Below are positions 1-9,200 of a DNA stretch of 64,000 nucleotides, piece by piece; positions within the stretch are counted from its first letter, which is position 1; the number at the start of each line of letters is the position of its first letter. Below the pieces are notes generated by a model. That model was not told the DNA's origin. It searched no databases and saw only the letters and a program-made list of their open reading frames with translations. The stretch is from positions 1,178,001 through 1,242,000 of the forward strand of contig OZ252214.1 in NCBI GenBank assembly GCA_965248935.1, read 5' to 3'. Origin of the DNA: G032773895 sp965248935. GTDB taxonomy: Bacteria; Pseudomonadota; Gammaproteobacteria; Pseudomonadales; Cellvibrionaceae. A program made the translations under genes and the position numbers.

Positions 1-1
1 C

Positions 2-1480
2 TGTTTAACCTTATGGTTAAAAGAGGCTGGCTTGAGCCGATCAGATATTGGTTTTGCCGCGCTTATTTTTAGTGTATTCGCTATCAATTTTTTGTGGTCT
101 CCAGTAGTCGATAGGGCTAGACATCAGTGGCTGATAAGAGCCACTTCGTTAATCGGTATAAAACTCGACTCAAGAAGAACCTGGGTTTTGCTCTGCCAAC
201 TTTTGATTGTTATAGGCTGTATTGCTATGAGCCTAAACGCCCCTGAGAACAACGCTAAATACTTAATACTTTCTGCCCTCGGAATCGCTATCGCCGCAGC
301 CACCCAAGATATTGCCATTGACGCTTACCGAATAGACAGCTTTTCATCGGACGAAACTCAATCTATATCTGCCGCTGCTGGCACCGCTACTGCGGGCTGG
401 TGGACTGGCTACGCGGGGCTAGGGTTTATCCCCCTCAGACTTTCCGACTTAGGATGGAGTTGGCCACAACTCTATTTGTTAATGGCAGTACTTGCGATAG
501 TACTCCTATCCATTTCAGCACTTCTACCAACGCTTAAACACTCCTACCAATCACAAAGAGATGAAGTATACGAAAGCTATAAATCCCTTACGGCAGCCGC
601 CTCTTCACAAGAAAAAGCCAAACTGACCTTTACCCTTTTTATTCCTATTTTGCTGATTTTCTGGGTTCTAATTGGCACCCCTGGAGTGAGTAATCACCTC
701 TCTTCAAATAACCTTTTCCACAGCCTATTACTCCTCTTAGGCTTTGCCAGTTGCATACTGGCGGGAATACTGGCGGGAAAATTACGCGAAGCCGAATCAG
801 GAACCACATGTGCTTTTGCCGGTGATAAGCTTATCGCTTGGGTATTGACAGCAATCATCGCCCCCCTTAAAGATTTCTTTGTACGTTCTGGCCCGGCGTT
901 CGCCATTGCCATTTTAAGCTTTATTTTTCTATTCAAAATTGGTGAAGCTTTTCTGGGCAGAATGTCCATTGTTTTTTATAAGGAGATAGGGTTTACCAAT
1001 ACAGAAATTGCAACCTATTCAAAAATGCTCACTTGGTGGCTCACCATTACTTTTGCGCTTGTGGGAGGCTGGGTTAATGCAAAATTCGGCTTAGTGAAAG
1101 GGCTTATGGTAAGTGGCCTAGCAATGGCAGGAAGTAATTTGATGTTTGCTTGGATGGCCCAGGTTGGTCCAAGTATCCCGCTCTATATCGCCACCATTGT
1201 TGTGGATGGTTTTGCTGCGGCATGGTCAATCGTAGCTTTCGTCTCGTTAGTTTCGCTAATGTGTAGCCACACTTTCTCCGCTACCCAATACGCATTAATG
1301 GCTTCACTCGGAAATTTTGGTAGAACGACACTTTCCGCCGCCAGTGGCGCATTAGTGGACTGGCTAGACGGTAATTGGACTCTATTTTTTATTATTACCT
1401 CTATCATGGTTATCCCTAGTTTAATTATTCTGTGGAGAATATCCGACAGGATTACAGCCCTATCGCAAGGAGAAAGATAG
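2..1480 (+). CDS. ampG: AmpG-family muropeptide MFS permease (5' end outside window)
   Basis: Inner-membrane major-facilitator permease that would import anhydro-muropeptides released by cell-wall turnover. The reading frame is open back to base 2, where it reads TLWLKEAGLS before a TTG at 32; this is the AmpG pattern between the first two membrane segments. I therefore take the gene as truncated by the window edge rather than starting at 32. Further AmpG-like marks are ATQDIAIDAYRID and a long series of hydrophobic segments. The visible part is about 490 residues. It ends convergently with the parA-like gene. AmpD and AmpE of the same recycling pathway lie about 31 kb away in this window. 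Substrate specificity is inferred from the family. Confidence 0.85.
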   Translation, partial: CLTLWLKEAGLSRSDIGFAALIFSVFAINFLWSPVVDRARHQWLIRATSLIGIKLDSRRTWVLLCQLLIVIGCIAMSLNAPENNAKYLILSALGIAIAAATQDIAIDAYRIDSFSSDETQSISAAAGTATAGWWTGYAGLGFIPLRLSDLGWSWPQLYLLMAVLAIVLLSISALLPTLKHSYQSQRDEVYESYKSLTAAASSQEKAKLTFTLFIPILLIFWVLIGTPGVSNHLSSNNLFHSLLLLLGFASCILAGILAGKLREAESGTTCAFAGDKLIAWVLTAIIAPLKDFFVRSGPAFAIAILSFIFLFKIGEAFLGRMSIVFYKEIGFTNTEIATYSKMLTWWLTITFALVGGWVNAKFGLVKGLMVSGLAMAGSNLMFAWMAQVGPSIPLYIATIVVDGFAAAWSIVAFVSLVSLMCSHTFSATQYALMASLGNFGRTTLSAASGALVDWLDGNWTLFFIITSIMVIPSLIILWRISDRITALSQGER

Positions 1481-1506
1481 CCCCATTTTAAACCTTAATG
1501 CGGGGC
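1480..1506. terminator. possible hairpin between convergent ampG and parA-like genes
   Basis: GCCCCATT at 1480-1487 can pair with AATG..GGGC at 1497-1506, with a two-base bulge. It lies directly at the ampG stop, between convergent genes. There is no strong T-run, so a terminator role is only plausible. Confidence 0.3.
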
Positions 1507-1559
1507 AGAAAATAACAATCGGTGTTAACTTCTCCTGGAACCTAGAAACCGCCGTTGAA

Positions 1560-2303
1560 TCACGAAGCTAGAATCGACCGAATTTCACTCCACATATTTC
1601 TGTAAGCTAAAGCCGCTCTGCCCGAACGAGCATAACTCGGTAGAGGCGCTCGGCACTGAGCCATTTTTTCCGCTTCGCTGTCCATAGGGATATAGGTATC
1701 CAATACTGGCAGAGGCAAGTATTTAGCGCTGTCCAATATCTGCATATGCATCTTGCGACGCTTATCCAGCATATTAAAAAAGCCGTGGATACGTTTCGGC
1801 GAGCGCGCCTTGCTTTCAAAAAAATCCGTCACCTGTGCCATTGCCCTTAGAGATAACGGGTTGGGAATCATGGGCACTAATACCAAATCCACTTCAGCTA
1901 ATACAAATTCAATACTGGGGGACAAAGTAGGCGGGCAATCAAAAATTAAAATGGAGGCTTTATCGCTGATAGGCTCAATTAGACTCTTGATCAATTTGCG
2001 GCCACCCCGGCCTTCCGACATTTCAATATCCGTTTTGCGCAAACTTAAATCAGCGGGAATAACCGTTAAATTTGGGTAGGGAGACGCCACTGCCATGGAG
2101 CCAACCGGCACACCTTTATTCATAATACGGATGGCTTTAGTTTCATTTTGATCAATACCAAAATACCAACTGGCAGCCCCTTGCGGGTCCCAATCCCAAA
2201 GAACAGTGGGTAACTTAGCCTCTGAAGACAAATAGGCAAGGTTAACCGCCGAAGTGGTTTTACCGACCCCGCCCTTCAGGTTGTAAAACGCAATAGTAAT
2301 CAT
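1560..2303 (-). CDS. ParA/MinD-type ATPase, orphan
   Basis: Soluble P-loop ATPase of the ParA/Soj class, about 247 residues. The deviant Walker A box KGGVGKTT lies near the N-terminus, a Walker B-like stretch reads ILIFDCPP, and the switch region reads DWDPQGAASW. An upstream in-frame TTG (2324) would add seven residues. I prefer the ATG at 2303, preceded by GGAGTAAGGGG. No parB-like gene or parS site is recognisable beside it, so the cargo it positions is unknown. Proteins of this class partition chromosomes, plasmids or large protein machines; which one applies here cannot be told from sequence. It is convergent with ampG. Confidence 0.8.
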   Translation of the reverse strand: MITIAFYNLKGGVGKTTSAVNLAYLSSEAKLPTVLWDWDPQGAASWYFGIDQNETKAIRIMNKGVPVGSMAVASPYPNLTVIPADLSLRKTDIEMSEGRGGRKLIKSLIEPISDKASILIFDCPPTLSPSIEFVLAEVDLVLVPMIPNPLSLRAMAQVTDFFESKARSPKRIHGFFNMLDKRRKMHMQILDSAKYLPLPVLDTYIPMDSEAEKMAQCRAPLPSYARSGRAALAYRNMWSEIRSILAS

Positions 2304-3231
2304 GCCACCCCTTACTCCTATCAAAACGACTTACAACAGAAACGCCCAAGTATATACGTAAACGGCGAAAAGGCGCACTGACAGACAAAAAATTTAAGTA
2401 AGAATTAGGCAAGAAAGGGCTTGTCGGTTGCAGGTACAACTTATTCAGTCTCAAGGGTTAGGTGCTTTTGACTTCCATGTAAAAAAGGGAAACTGTATAT
2501 TAATAGCGCTATCTGTTGTTTATTCTAGGGTACTGCATACAATGCTGGATATTCAGGAATATAGCGGGGAAATTTCATGAAAAAATCAGAATTTAGGGCC
2601 TTAGAATCACAGCTAACAGAACGCCCTTACGATCAAAAAAAGCAACTGGAAAACTGGCTACCCGCCTTAATAGAATCCCAAGCTGAATCTATAGTGCTCT
2701 AATAGCACCGGATAAAGCTAACAAAGCCTAAATATATGCAATATGTAGTGTAGTGGTATTCTATATGGACAAAGTGGTAAAGATAAATATGCAGAAAACT
2801 CGGAAAATATAGGTAAGCCTATGAAAAGTAAGGAAAAATGGGATGTCCAGTTTTGATAAATTTAACTGGATAACGGACACCCGTATTATTAATAGACATT
2901 TGAGTCGTATTTGGGATAATAAAATAGCAAAGTGGACAGCCTAGATAATGGCTAAATCTAAATAAAAGGAGTTTAATTTATTGAAAAATATACCTTTTTA
3001 TCTCAATCCTGAGTTGTCTGATAGAGTATATTATTGGACAAACTGTCGTTTATACTACTGTTAACAGCTAAAGAACTAAAACGGTTTTGAAATTGTGAAA
3101 GTACATTTGCAACCGTTGAAAGCACTGTACAATTTGTTACCGAGAAATACACACTACTTCGCAAGCTCAGCAATGTGTAGTAGGGGGTTCTTAATAAGGT
3201 TGGGTAAGGTTCTTATCAAGGCGGCTTAGTC
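2304..3231. other. gene-poor region upstream of IS66 copy 1
   Basis: About 930 bases without a convincing gene. It holds a 41-codon frame at 2577-2702 (listed separately), a 27-codon TTG-start frame at 2981-3064 behind a good AAAGGAG sequence, and an imperfect palindrome at 2840-2882 (GGGATGTCC ... GGACACCC) that looks like the end of a small mobile element. The rest shows short broken frames and high AT content. It looks like decayed accessory DNA, but I cannot name its origin. Confidence 0.5.
2577..2702 (+). CDS. small hypothetical protein or gene fragment (41 aa)
   Basis: An ATG frame of 41 codons preceded by GCGGGGAA. It starts MKKSEFRALESQL and is rich in charged residues and glutamine, consistent with a short amphipathic helix. 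No family recognised. It may be the surviving N-terminus of a longer lost gene, since the following 500 bases have no continuation. Confidence 0.25.
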   Translation: MKKSEFRALESQLTERPYDQKKQLENWLPALIESQAESIVL

Positions 3232-3254
3232 GTAAACGCCAAACCAATTACCCC

Positions 3255-4759
3255 CTAGCTTAATATCACATTCCAAGGTAATAAATCAGCTAGATCATCC
3301 TCTCTCGACCTATTGGGTAATTCTGTAAACACATGCTTCAAATACTCGTAAGGGTTGACACTATTGGCTTTGGCGGTTTCGACAAGACTGTATAAATTTG
3401 CACTCGCCTTGGCGCCCGCCTGGCTTTTGCTAAACATCCAGTTCTTTCTGCCTATCGTAAAAGGTCTTATAGCACGTTCCGCTGGATTATTATCTATCGG
3501 GTACGAACCATCTTTCAGGTACGCCGTTAAACGTTCCCATTGATTACTCAGATACCTCAGCGCCGCCCCCATTTTTGATGACGGGAGTATGGTGAGTAAG
3601 CTTTTATCCAACCATTTCTTTATTTTTCCCAGAATCGGAATCGCCTCTTTTTGACGTATCTCATACCGTTTTTCGGGAGGCTCCTTTTTTATTTTTGCTT
3701 CGATGCGGTAAAGCGCTTGAATAAAGGCAATCGCTTGATCCGCTTTGCCTGTTTTTCCTTTCGGTTGGGCTTTTTGAGCGTCAATAAATTTTCTGCGTGC
3801 ATGGGCCCAGCAACCAAGGCGGATAATATCGTATTGGTTACACGCCGGTTCGTAGCCATCATAACCATCCACCATCATTGCTTGAGTGGTTTTAGATAAT
3901 AATGCTTTTGGGGTTTCTTGGTTCCGTGAAGGCGAATAGTGAAACACCATCGCAGAGTGTTGCTTAACGCTAGCATATAGCTTTTACTTTGTGCTGACTT
4001 ACCCGGTTCATCCAGTACTTGAAGGGGTGTTTCATCCATGTGTAATAGTGTTTGTTGCTGTAAGTGTTCGATCAGGCGATCAATGAGTGACTGCACTAAC
4101 TCCCCCACCTTAATCATCCAGTTGGCCAGGTTTGTGCGGCCCAGTTCGATACCAATGCGTTTGAACATATCACTTTGACGATACAAGGGTAATGCATCGC
4201 AGTATTTTTGTGTGGCCACAAAGGCGAGTAAGCCAGGACTAGCAATACTCTTCTCAATGGCTTGTTTCGGTTTTTTTGCGGTGACAATGTGCAGATCACA
4301 ACAAGGGCAGGCATATTTTAGCCGACGATGGCGAATGACTTTGATTTGAGCGGGGATGATATCCAATTGTTCATGATCATCACTTCCAATCTGTTTTAAG
4401 GTGCTGCCGTCATGTGGGCAGGTTTTCTCTTCTTCTGGAAGGTCGTGAACACACTCTTCGCGTGGGTAAGCATCGGGAATGCTAACTCGTGGTTTACGGG
4501 TGCGCTGATACGCCTTAACTGTCGTCTCGCTATGCTCTTCTACCTCATCTTCTACCAGGCTTTCAGCTTCGTTGAATAAGCTTGTCTGGTCAGGTGATAC
4601 CTTTTCGCTGGATGCGCCAAACCGACGTGCTAAAAATAGACGTATCTGTTCTTTTAACGATTCGACTTGTATATCACGTTGAGCGAGCTTTTCATTTTTT
4701 AATACAAGCTGTTCGCGTAGTTGCTCAACTTCTTGCTGTAATTTCACCACATCATTCAT
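3255..4759 (-). pseudogene. tnpC: IS66 transposase TnpC, frameshifted
   Basis: The DDE transposase of IS66 elements, here split into an N-terminal frame (3875-4759) and a C-terminal frame (3255-3950). Comparison with copy 2 shows the cause: ten bases (CCATCAACCA at 27475-27484 in copy 2) are missing at 3974/3975. The N-terminal part keeps the coiled-coil start, the zinc-ribbon-like cysteines (CPHDGS, CPCCDLH) and the region before LHMDETPLQVL. The C-terminal part keeps HARRKF and NNPAERAIRPF. Residues about 12-40 differ from copy 2 much more than the rest does. The stop codon lies within the terminal repeat. Confidence 0.93.
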
Positions 4760-4781
4760 GGGATGGATTATACCAAAACAC

Positions 4782-5138
4782 TTAACCTACAGCGCTAAAT
4801 TCCAACCGCTGATGGGGTTTTATTTGGGTAAAATCAAAGCCACGTAATAACCAGACCCATTGCTCCTGGGTAATTTTCAGTGTGGAATTCTCAGAACGCT
4901 TCGGCCATTTGAATGTATCTTTCTCCAGACGCTTTTGCCATAAAGCAAAACCTGTTTCGTCCCAATAGAGTACTTTGAGTTGTGTTCGTCGTTTGTTGCA
5001 GAAAACAAACAAAGCTTGGTCAAAGGGCGATAGTTGCATGGCTTCGGATACGATTAACGACAGGCCATTCATTGCTTTTCTAAAGTCCACCGGGTCACGA
5101 TGTAAATAGACATCGACTGAATTACACCAGCTAATCAT
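4782..5138 (-). CDS. tnpB: IS66 accessory protein TnpB
   Basis: A 118-residue IS66 Orf2-like protein required with TnpA and TnpC for transposition of this family. It has the family pattern VYLHRDPVDFRKAMNGL near the N-terminus and LFVFCNKRRTQLKVLYWD in the middle. It overlaps the end of tnpA by four bases (ATGA), implying translational coupling. The protein sequence is the same as in copy 2. The exact biochemical role of TnpB is not settled for the family. Confidence 0.93.
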   Translation of the reverse strand: MISWCNSVDVYLHRDPVDFRKAMNGLSLIVSEAMQLSPFDQALFVFCNKRRTQLKVLYWDETGFALWQKRLEKDTFKWPKRSENSTLKITQEQWVWLLRGFDFTQIKPHQRLEFSAVG

Positions 5139-5422
5139 GAGAGACTATGCACCAAAGCGACAAAGGATTGAACCGGCATGGCATCCGGGCAGTGTATTTT
5201 ACAGCGTCCAACCTGGATGGTCAGGCTAACGGGGGATTCCGGCGGTGTTTCAATAACGGTTTTTTCAAAGGCTGGCCTATCTGAAGAAAGAAGCTTTGAG
5301 CGTTTTAAGGAAAAGTATTTGGGGTTAAGGTTATTTTCTTCACAGAATTGCGTTTGTATTAGACCAGATTGATTAAATGCCTCGATCAGTTTTGGCCAAT
5401 CGTATTTACGCTGCTTTGTCAT
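5135..5422 (-). CDS. tnpA: IS66 accessory protein TnpA
   Basis: A 95-residue first gene of the IS66 element. It has a short helix-turn-helix-like N-terminus (SGLIQTQFCEENN) and the family's typical LTIQVGRCKIHCP tail. It differs from the copy in IS66 copy 2 by one residue (T/A near position 56). It leads the three-gene transposition operon and overlaps tnpB by four bases. Confidence 0.9.
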   Translation of the reverse strand: MTKQRKYDWPKLIEAFNQSGLIQTQFCEENNLNPKYFSLKRSKLLSSDRPAFEKTVIETPPESPVSLTIQVGRCKIHCPDAMPVQSFVALVHSLS

Positions 5423-5502
5423 ATTACCTGCTCGCTTAATGGAGGGGATAATTTATCGTGTTAGGTTTGGACTGTGTAGGGGGTAATTGGTTTGGCGTTT
5501 AC

Positions 5503-5830
5503 AATAAAGCAACCTATTCTACGCCGAAAATACAGAAAAACTTTCTACTCCATTTTAATTTATCGGAAAAAGTAAAGAAGTTTATCCAAAATAAAAAACC
5601 TGCCTTCGGCAGGCAACAAACTAAAAACATATGAAATAAAAACACTTTCATATAGCCACACCACAAAAGAAATGCAATAAATAGTTTTATTTTTAATAAA
5701 ATTTTAGGACAGCTTTACTAGAAATCATTTCCGCTAACATCTTCACCGAAATTTTTATTTGGGAGTATATTAGACGTAACTGTATTATTTTCAATTACTG
5801 AGCTTTTTAAACAGTGTAGTTTCTTAACCA
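5503..5830. other. intergenic region between IS66 copy 1 and pilE
   Basis: An AT-rich stretch of 328 bases with no reading frame of note. Apart from the hairpin at 5599-5613 described next, I see no gene remnant or repeat in it. Confidence 0.5.
5591..5613 (-). terminator. Rho-independent terminator of the minor-pilin operon
   Basis: On the minus strand CCTGCC pairs with GGCAGG (5599-5613) around a three-base loop, followed by TTTTTTATTTT. It lies about 220 bases beyond the pilE stop and is the first good terminator for the fimU-to-pilE operon. Confidence 0.75.
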
Positions 5831-6232
5831 TTACCATTTATCGGCAGGTAGTTTTCTACCTAGGGAATCAATCGAAAGGTTTCCATCGTCAACTTGGCTT
5901 CCAACTGCTGTAGCCTCTAACTTAAAACAGCTTATTATTGGGCAGTTAGCTGTAGCGGTAGATATGGATAATGTGTAGTGGCCTTTATCGGTAGCAACTG
6001 CCGAAGCCGATGCATACCCCAGGTCAGTTAAATCTACTGAGTAGGTTCTGTTGGTAAAGAAATAGGTTTCCATTTTTGCGGCTAAGTCCATAAGTGCCGC
6101 TTGACCATCGCTACGCTTTCCCTTTCTTGCCGAATTATTAAACCCTGGTAATGCAATCGCAGTAAGAACCGCCACAATTGTAACAACAATTATAATCTCG
6201 ATAAGTGAAAAACCAGCGTGCTTTTTATTCAT
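5831..6232 (-). CDS. pilE: type IV minor pilin PilE
   Basis: Last gene of the minor-pilin operon, 133 residues. The class III leader MNKKHAG|FSLIE gives a prepilin peptidase site after Gly7 and Glu at mature position 5, followed by a hydrophobic helix (IIIVVTIVAVLTAIALPGF). Two cysteines near the C-terminus (NCPIISCF) could form a disulfide. Its frame extends 26 codons further upstream into pilY1, but I choose the ATG at 6232 because it gives the short leader. It is made as a precursor, processed by PilD (present at 47 kb) and would join the pilus tip or priming complex. Confidence 0.9.
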   Translation of the reverse strand: MNKKHAGFSLIEIIIVVTIVAVLTAIALPGFNNSARKGKRSDGQAALMDLAAKMETYFFTNRTYSVDLTDLGYASASAVATDKGHYTLSISTATANCPIISCFKLEATAVGSQVDDGNLSIDSLGRKLPADKW

Positions 6233-6248
6233 ATAAAATTGCCTTTCA

Positions 6249-9200
6249 TTATTTAAGTTGACGCCAACTTGCTTCACCATCCCTAACACTTTCTTCGTTT
6301 GCTTGCTCAACAGTTAGTATATTGCCATTTGCTGTTTGAATAATAGCAGTTGTACGGTTATCCGTTGAGTAACCCTCTCCTCTATGTAAGCTAGGTGATG
6401 TCGCGGGGCTGCCTCCTATATCCACAACATATTGGTTATAGGTAGACGTGCTATCTTGCCCAATAATCGCAGGAGATGCAGCCGTACCCGTTAAAGAATT
6501 TAAAACATATAAGTAAGCATTACCACTTATCAAACACTGATCAAATATTGGGTCAAAGGTAGTAAAGGTTAAGGTGCCCCCCAATACAGTTGCGGCACCA
6601 AAGTTCCTCTCACCATTTAATAGGTCTCTATACCATGCAGATACATACTCTGAAGAATTGGAGTACTGCCGAATCCGAGATTCAAAGTCAGCAACGGTTG
6701 AATCTGTATCAAGAACGGGAGACAAAGTGGGTAGAGGATCTAACTCTCCGGTGTCAGTTTCAACACGGACACTGCTTACATTGACAGATTTACTCCTATC
6801 AATAGCTGCATAAGTATATGCTCCCGTCGTATCGCGGGGCTCTTTTAAACCAACATACACATTATCCGAAGTGTCTATGTTATCAAGAGAAGTAAAATAA
6901 CGACCCGAACCAACATATAACCATCGATTAAGTAATTCGTCAGTAGAAACCGCAATAGGGGCCGTAACAGGATTAGTCACATCCAATATTTCAAACGGTG
7001 CCCAACTGGAAACGGCTAAAGGAGTCGAATCCGTATCCTCTTGAATTTTAACTCGGTATATTTTCCCACCCCAGCCTCTAGTATCACCCGATACAGTCCC
7101 AAAATACACAGCATCGGTAGTGAAGTGATCCAATCCAAAATCCACCGCAGTTAAGTCAGAAATGAAACTGTTTGAATCACCTAAAGTATACACTCCAGCA
7201 GTGCCAAAAGAGGGTTCTAATACCGTTGCATTACCACTGGCGACCTTTTTAAGATCCAATAAAAAGAGACGGGCGTTCTGCGTACTCTTTACAGTATCAA
7301 ACCCTGCTGCATTAGTATCCGCACCAGAACCTATCATTAAATACCAATCACCGTTACCCTCTGCATCTGAACCCACTGTTATAGGCGCAGGAATTGAGGT
7401 AGTAAACCCTAAATTGGCATGAGAAAACTCTAACAGTAATTGGGGGGCCCTATCGGGATTCGTTATATCAAAAAGAACAAAACTGGATCTAAGGTTTTTA
7501 GTATCTACATTACTTGAATCTAGATCCGCATCAACAGAAGTACTTCCGCCGCCTAACCTCATTCCAACCATCAATACCGTTCCCCAACCTCCCGGATGAT
7601 CGGTATCAGCCGTAAATATTTTCGCATCAAATATCCGTGGTTTAAGGTCTGCGAAATAGAGATGATCTGATGATACCTGCCCATAGTTAAGCCGAGCTAA
7701 ATACTCTAGATGAGGCAACCCATTATAGGGAACATAAGCCCAAAGCTCGGCCCCCAAATCATACGAAGTTATAGAACCGGCATCGGTTCCATGCGATTTT
7801 TTTAACTCCTTGGTTTCTGCATTGTACCATCCGCCATTAAATGCGTGGATCATTCCATCATTTCCACCGGCATAAATTACTTGACGTCGGTTTTTATAGC
7901 GTCTCAAAAAAGTCCGATAGCTTGTACTTTCATAGAGCAAATCTAAATTTTCTGATGGCCGACCAACAATGGTGGGAGTTGAGTAAATCACATCTCCCAA
8001 CCGAAGAGTTTTACCCTCTAACTGGCGAGAACGAAGCCCAACTACATCCTCCCCACGAACAAATTTGATAACGTTGTGGGCAGAGGTTAAATCATTTGCT
8101 AATAACCCTGCAACAGACTCAGGAAATGACCCGGCTTCAAATACAAGTTGTTCAGAGTTCTGAACCATACCGTTACCATTACTGTCCACTCCCGTAATAA
8201 TATAGCGTTCCTTGGCACTGCTAGAGTAAGTTCTTTGACGCATCACTTGAGAATTAGATAGAGAGCTTAACCAATTTGCTCCACTCCATAAATATTCAAT
8301 ATCGAACAAGTCAAGAGGAAAAATTATTTCAGAACAGGTTGCCAACTGGGCTGTAGTTGGTCGAGCGGCTAAGCTTGAAGAAACCCTGGCTCGAACTAAA
8401 TTGGCCGTATCATCATTACACATATCCAAATAGCCATCAGAATCCTCTAAAATTGCGTCCCCATCGTCCTGTCGAATTCTTCCCGCATCATCAATCATTA
8501 ATGCATGAACATCGCCGGTCCAAGCAACATTATCGGCGCCACTGGAAACATAGGGTCGGAAAATGGCATTAACAATACTCCCTTCTCCAGACCTGGATGC
8601 GGAAATAACAGAAGATGCGCCCCCTGTTGCCGCTCTCGTCACTATGGCTTCAAACGCTGCGTTCAACTCATTCACTAGCGCTTGACCATCGTTAGCGAAA
8701 TAAAAATTATCGGGATTACAGTCCCCGTCTTCATCCCACTCATTGGCAGTACATGGACCTGACATATAGTTTATAAAATTAGCAGGGTGCCTGGGGTCTG
8801 GCAGCCGATCTCCATCCGTATCAACAAAACCACCATTGGCTGCTGCTTCTCTCATTTTTCTCGTTGATCCGTTATTGGATTCGTCTTCTCCCAATGCAGC
8901 ATAAACATAATATGAAATAATTTCTTGATGCCCCTCCATACCTGAATCGGTTCGACAATCATTTTTTCTTAACATAAGGGCTAGGTCATCTAACATTTCT
9001 TGAGGACCAAAATTACCGACGCCATCATTGGTCAAGTTTGGGTGTGGGCCTCTACCTGAATCAAAATCTAAATATGGAGCGCCATCATTAAAATGAAGAA
9101 CAAACGATTTTGCGCAAGGCAGTTTCGCTGAAAATTCATCATAATAAAACGGGTCCCAGTCATTTGAAATTTCATAGGAGTTTCTTTTTTTTGGGTTGCC

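Larger units (their letters stand above)
3232..5502 (-). mobile_element. IS66-family insertion sequence, copy 1 (inactivated)
   Basis: A 2271-bp element bounded by perfect 26-bp terminal inverted repeats that begin GTAAACGCC, as in IS66-family ends. It carries tnpA, tnpB and tnpC on the minus strand. It is nearly identical to copy 2 at 26733-29013 but 10 bp shorter because of a deletion inside tnpC. The 8 bases flanking each side (GCTTAGTC and AATAAAGC) do not match, so the target duplication expected for this family is absent. Transposition from this copy would need TnpC from elsewhere; copy 2 could supply it. Confidence 0.93.
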
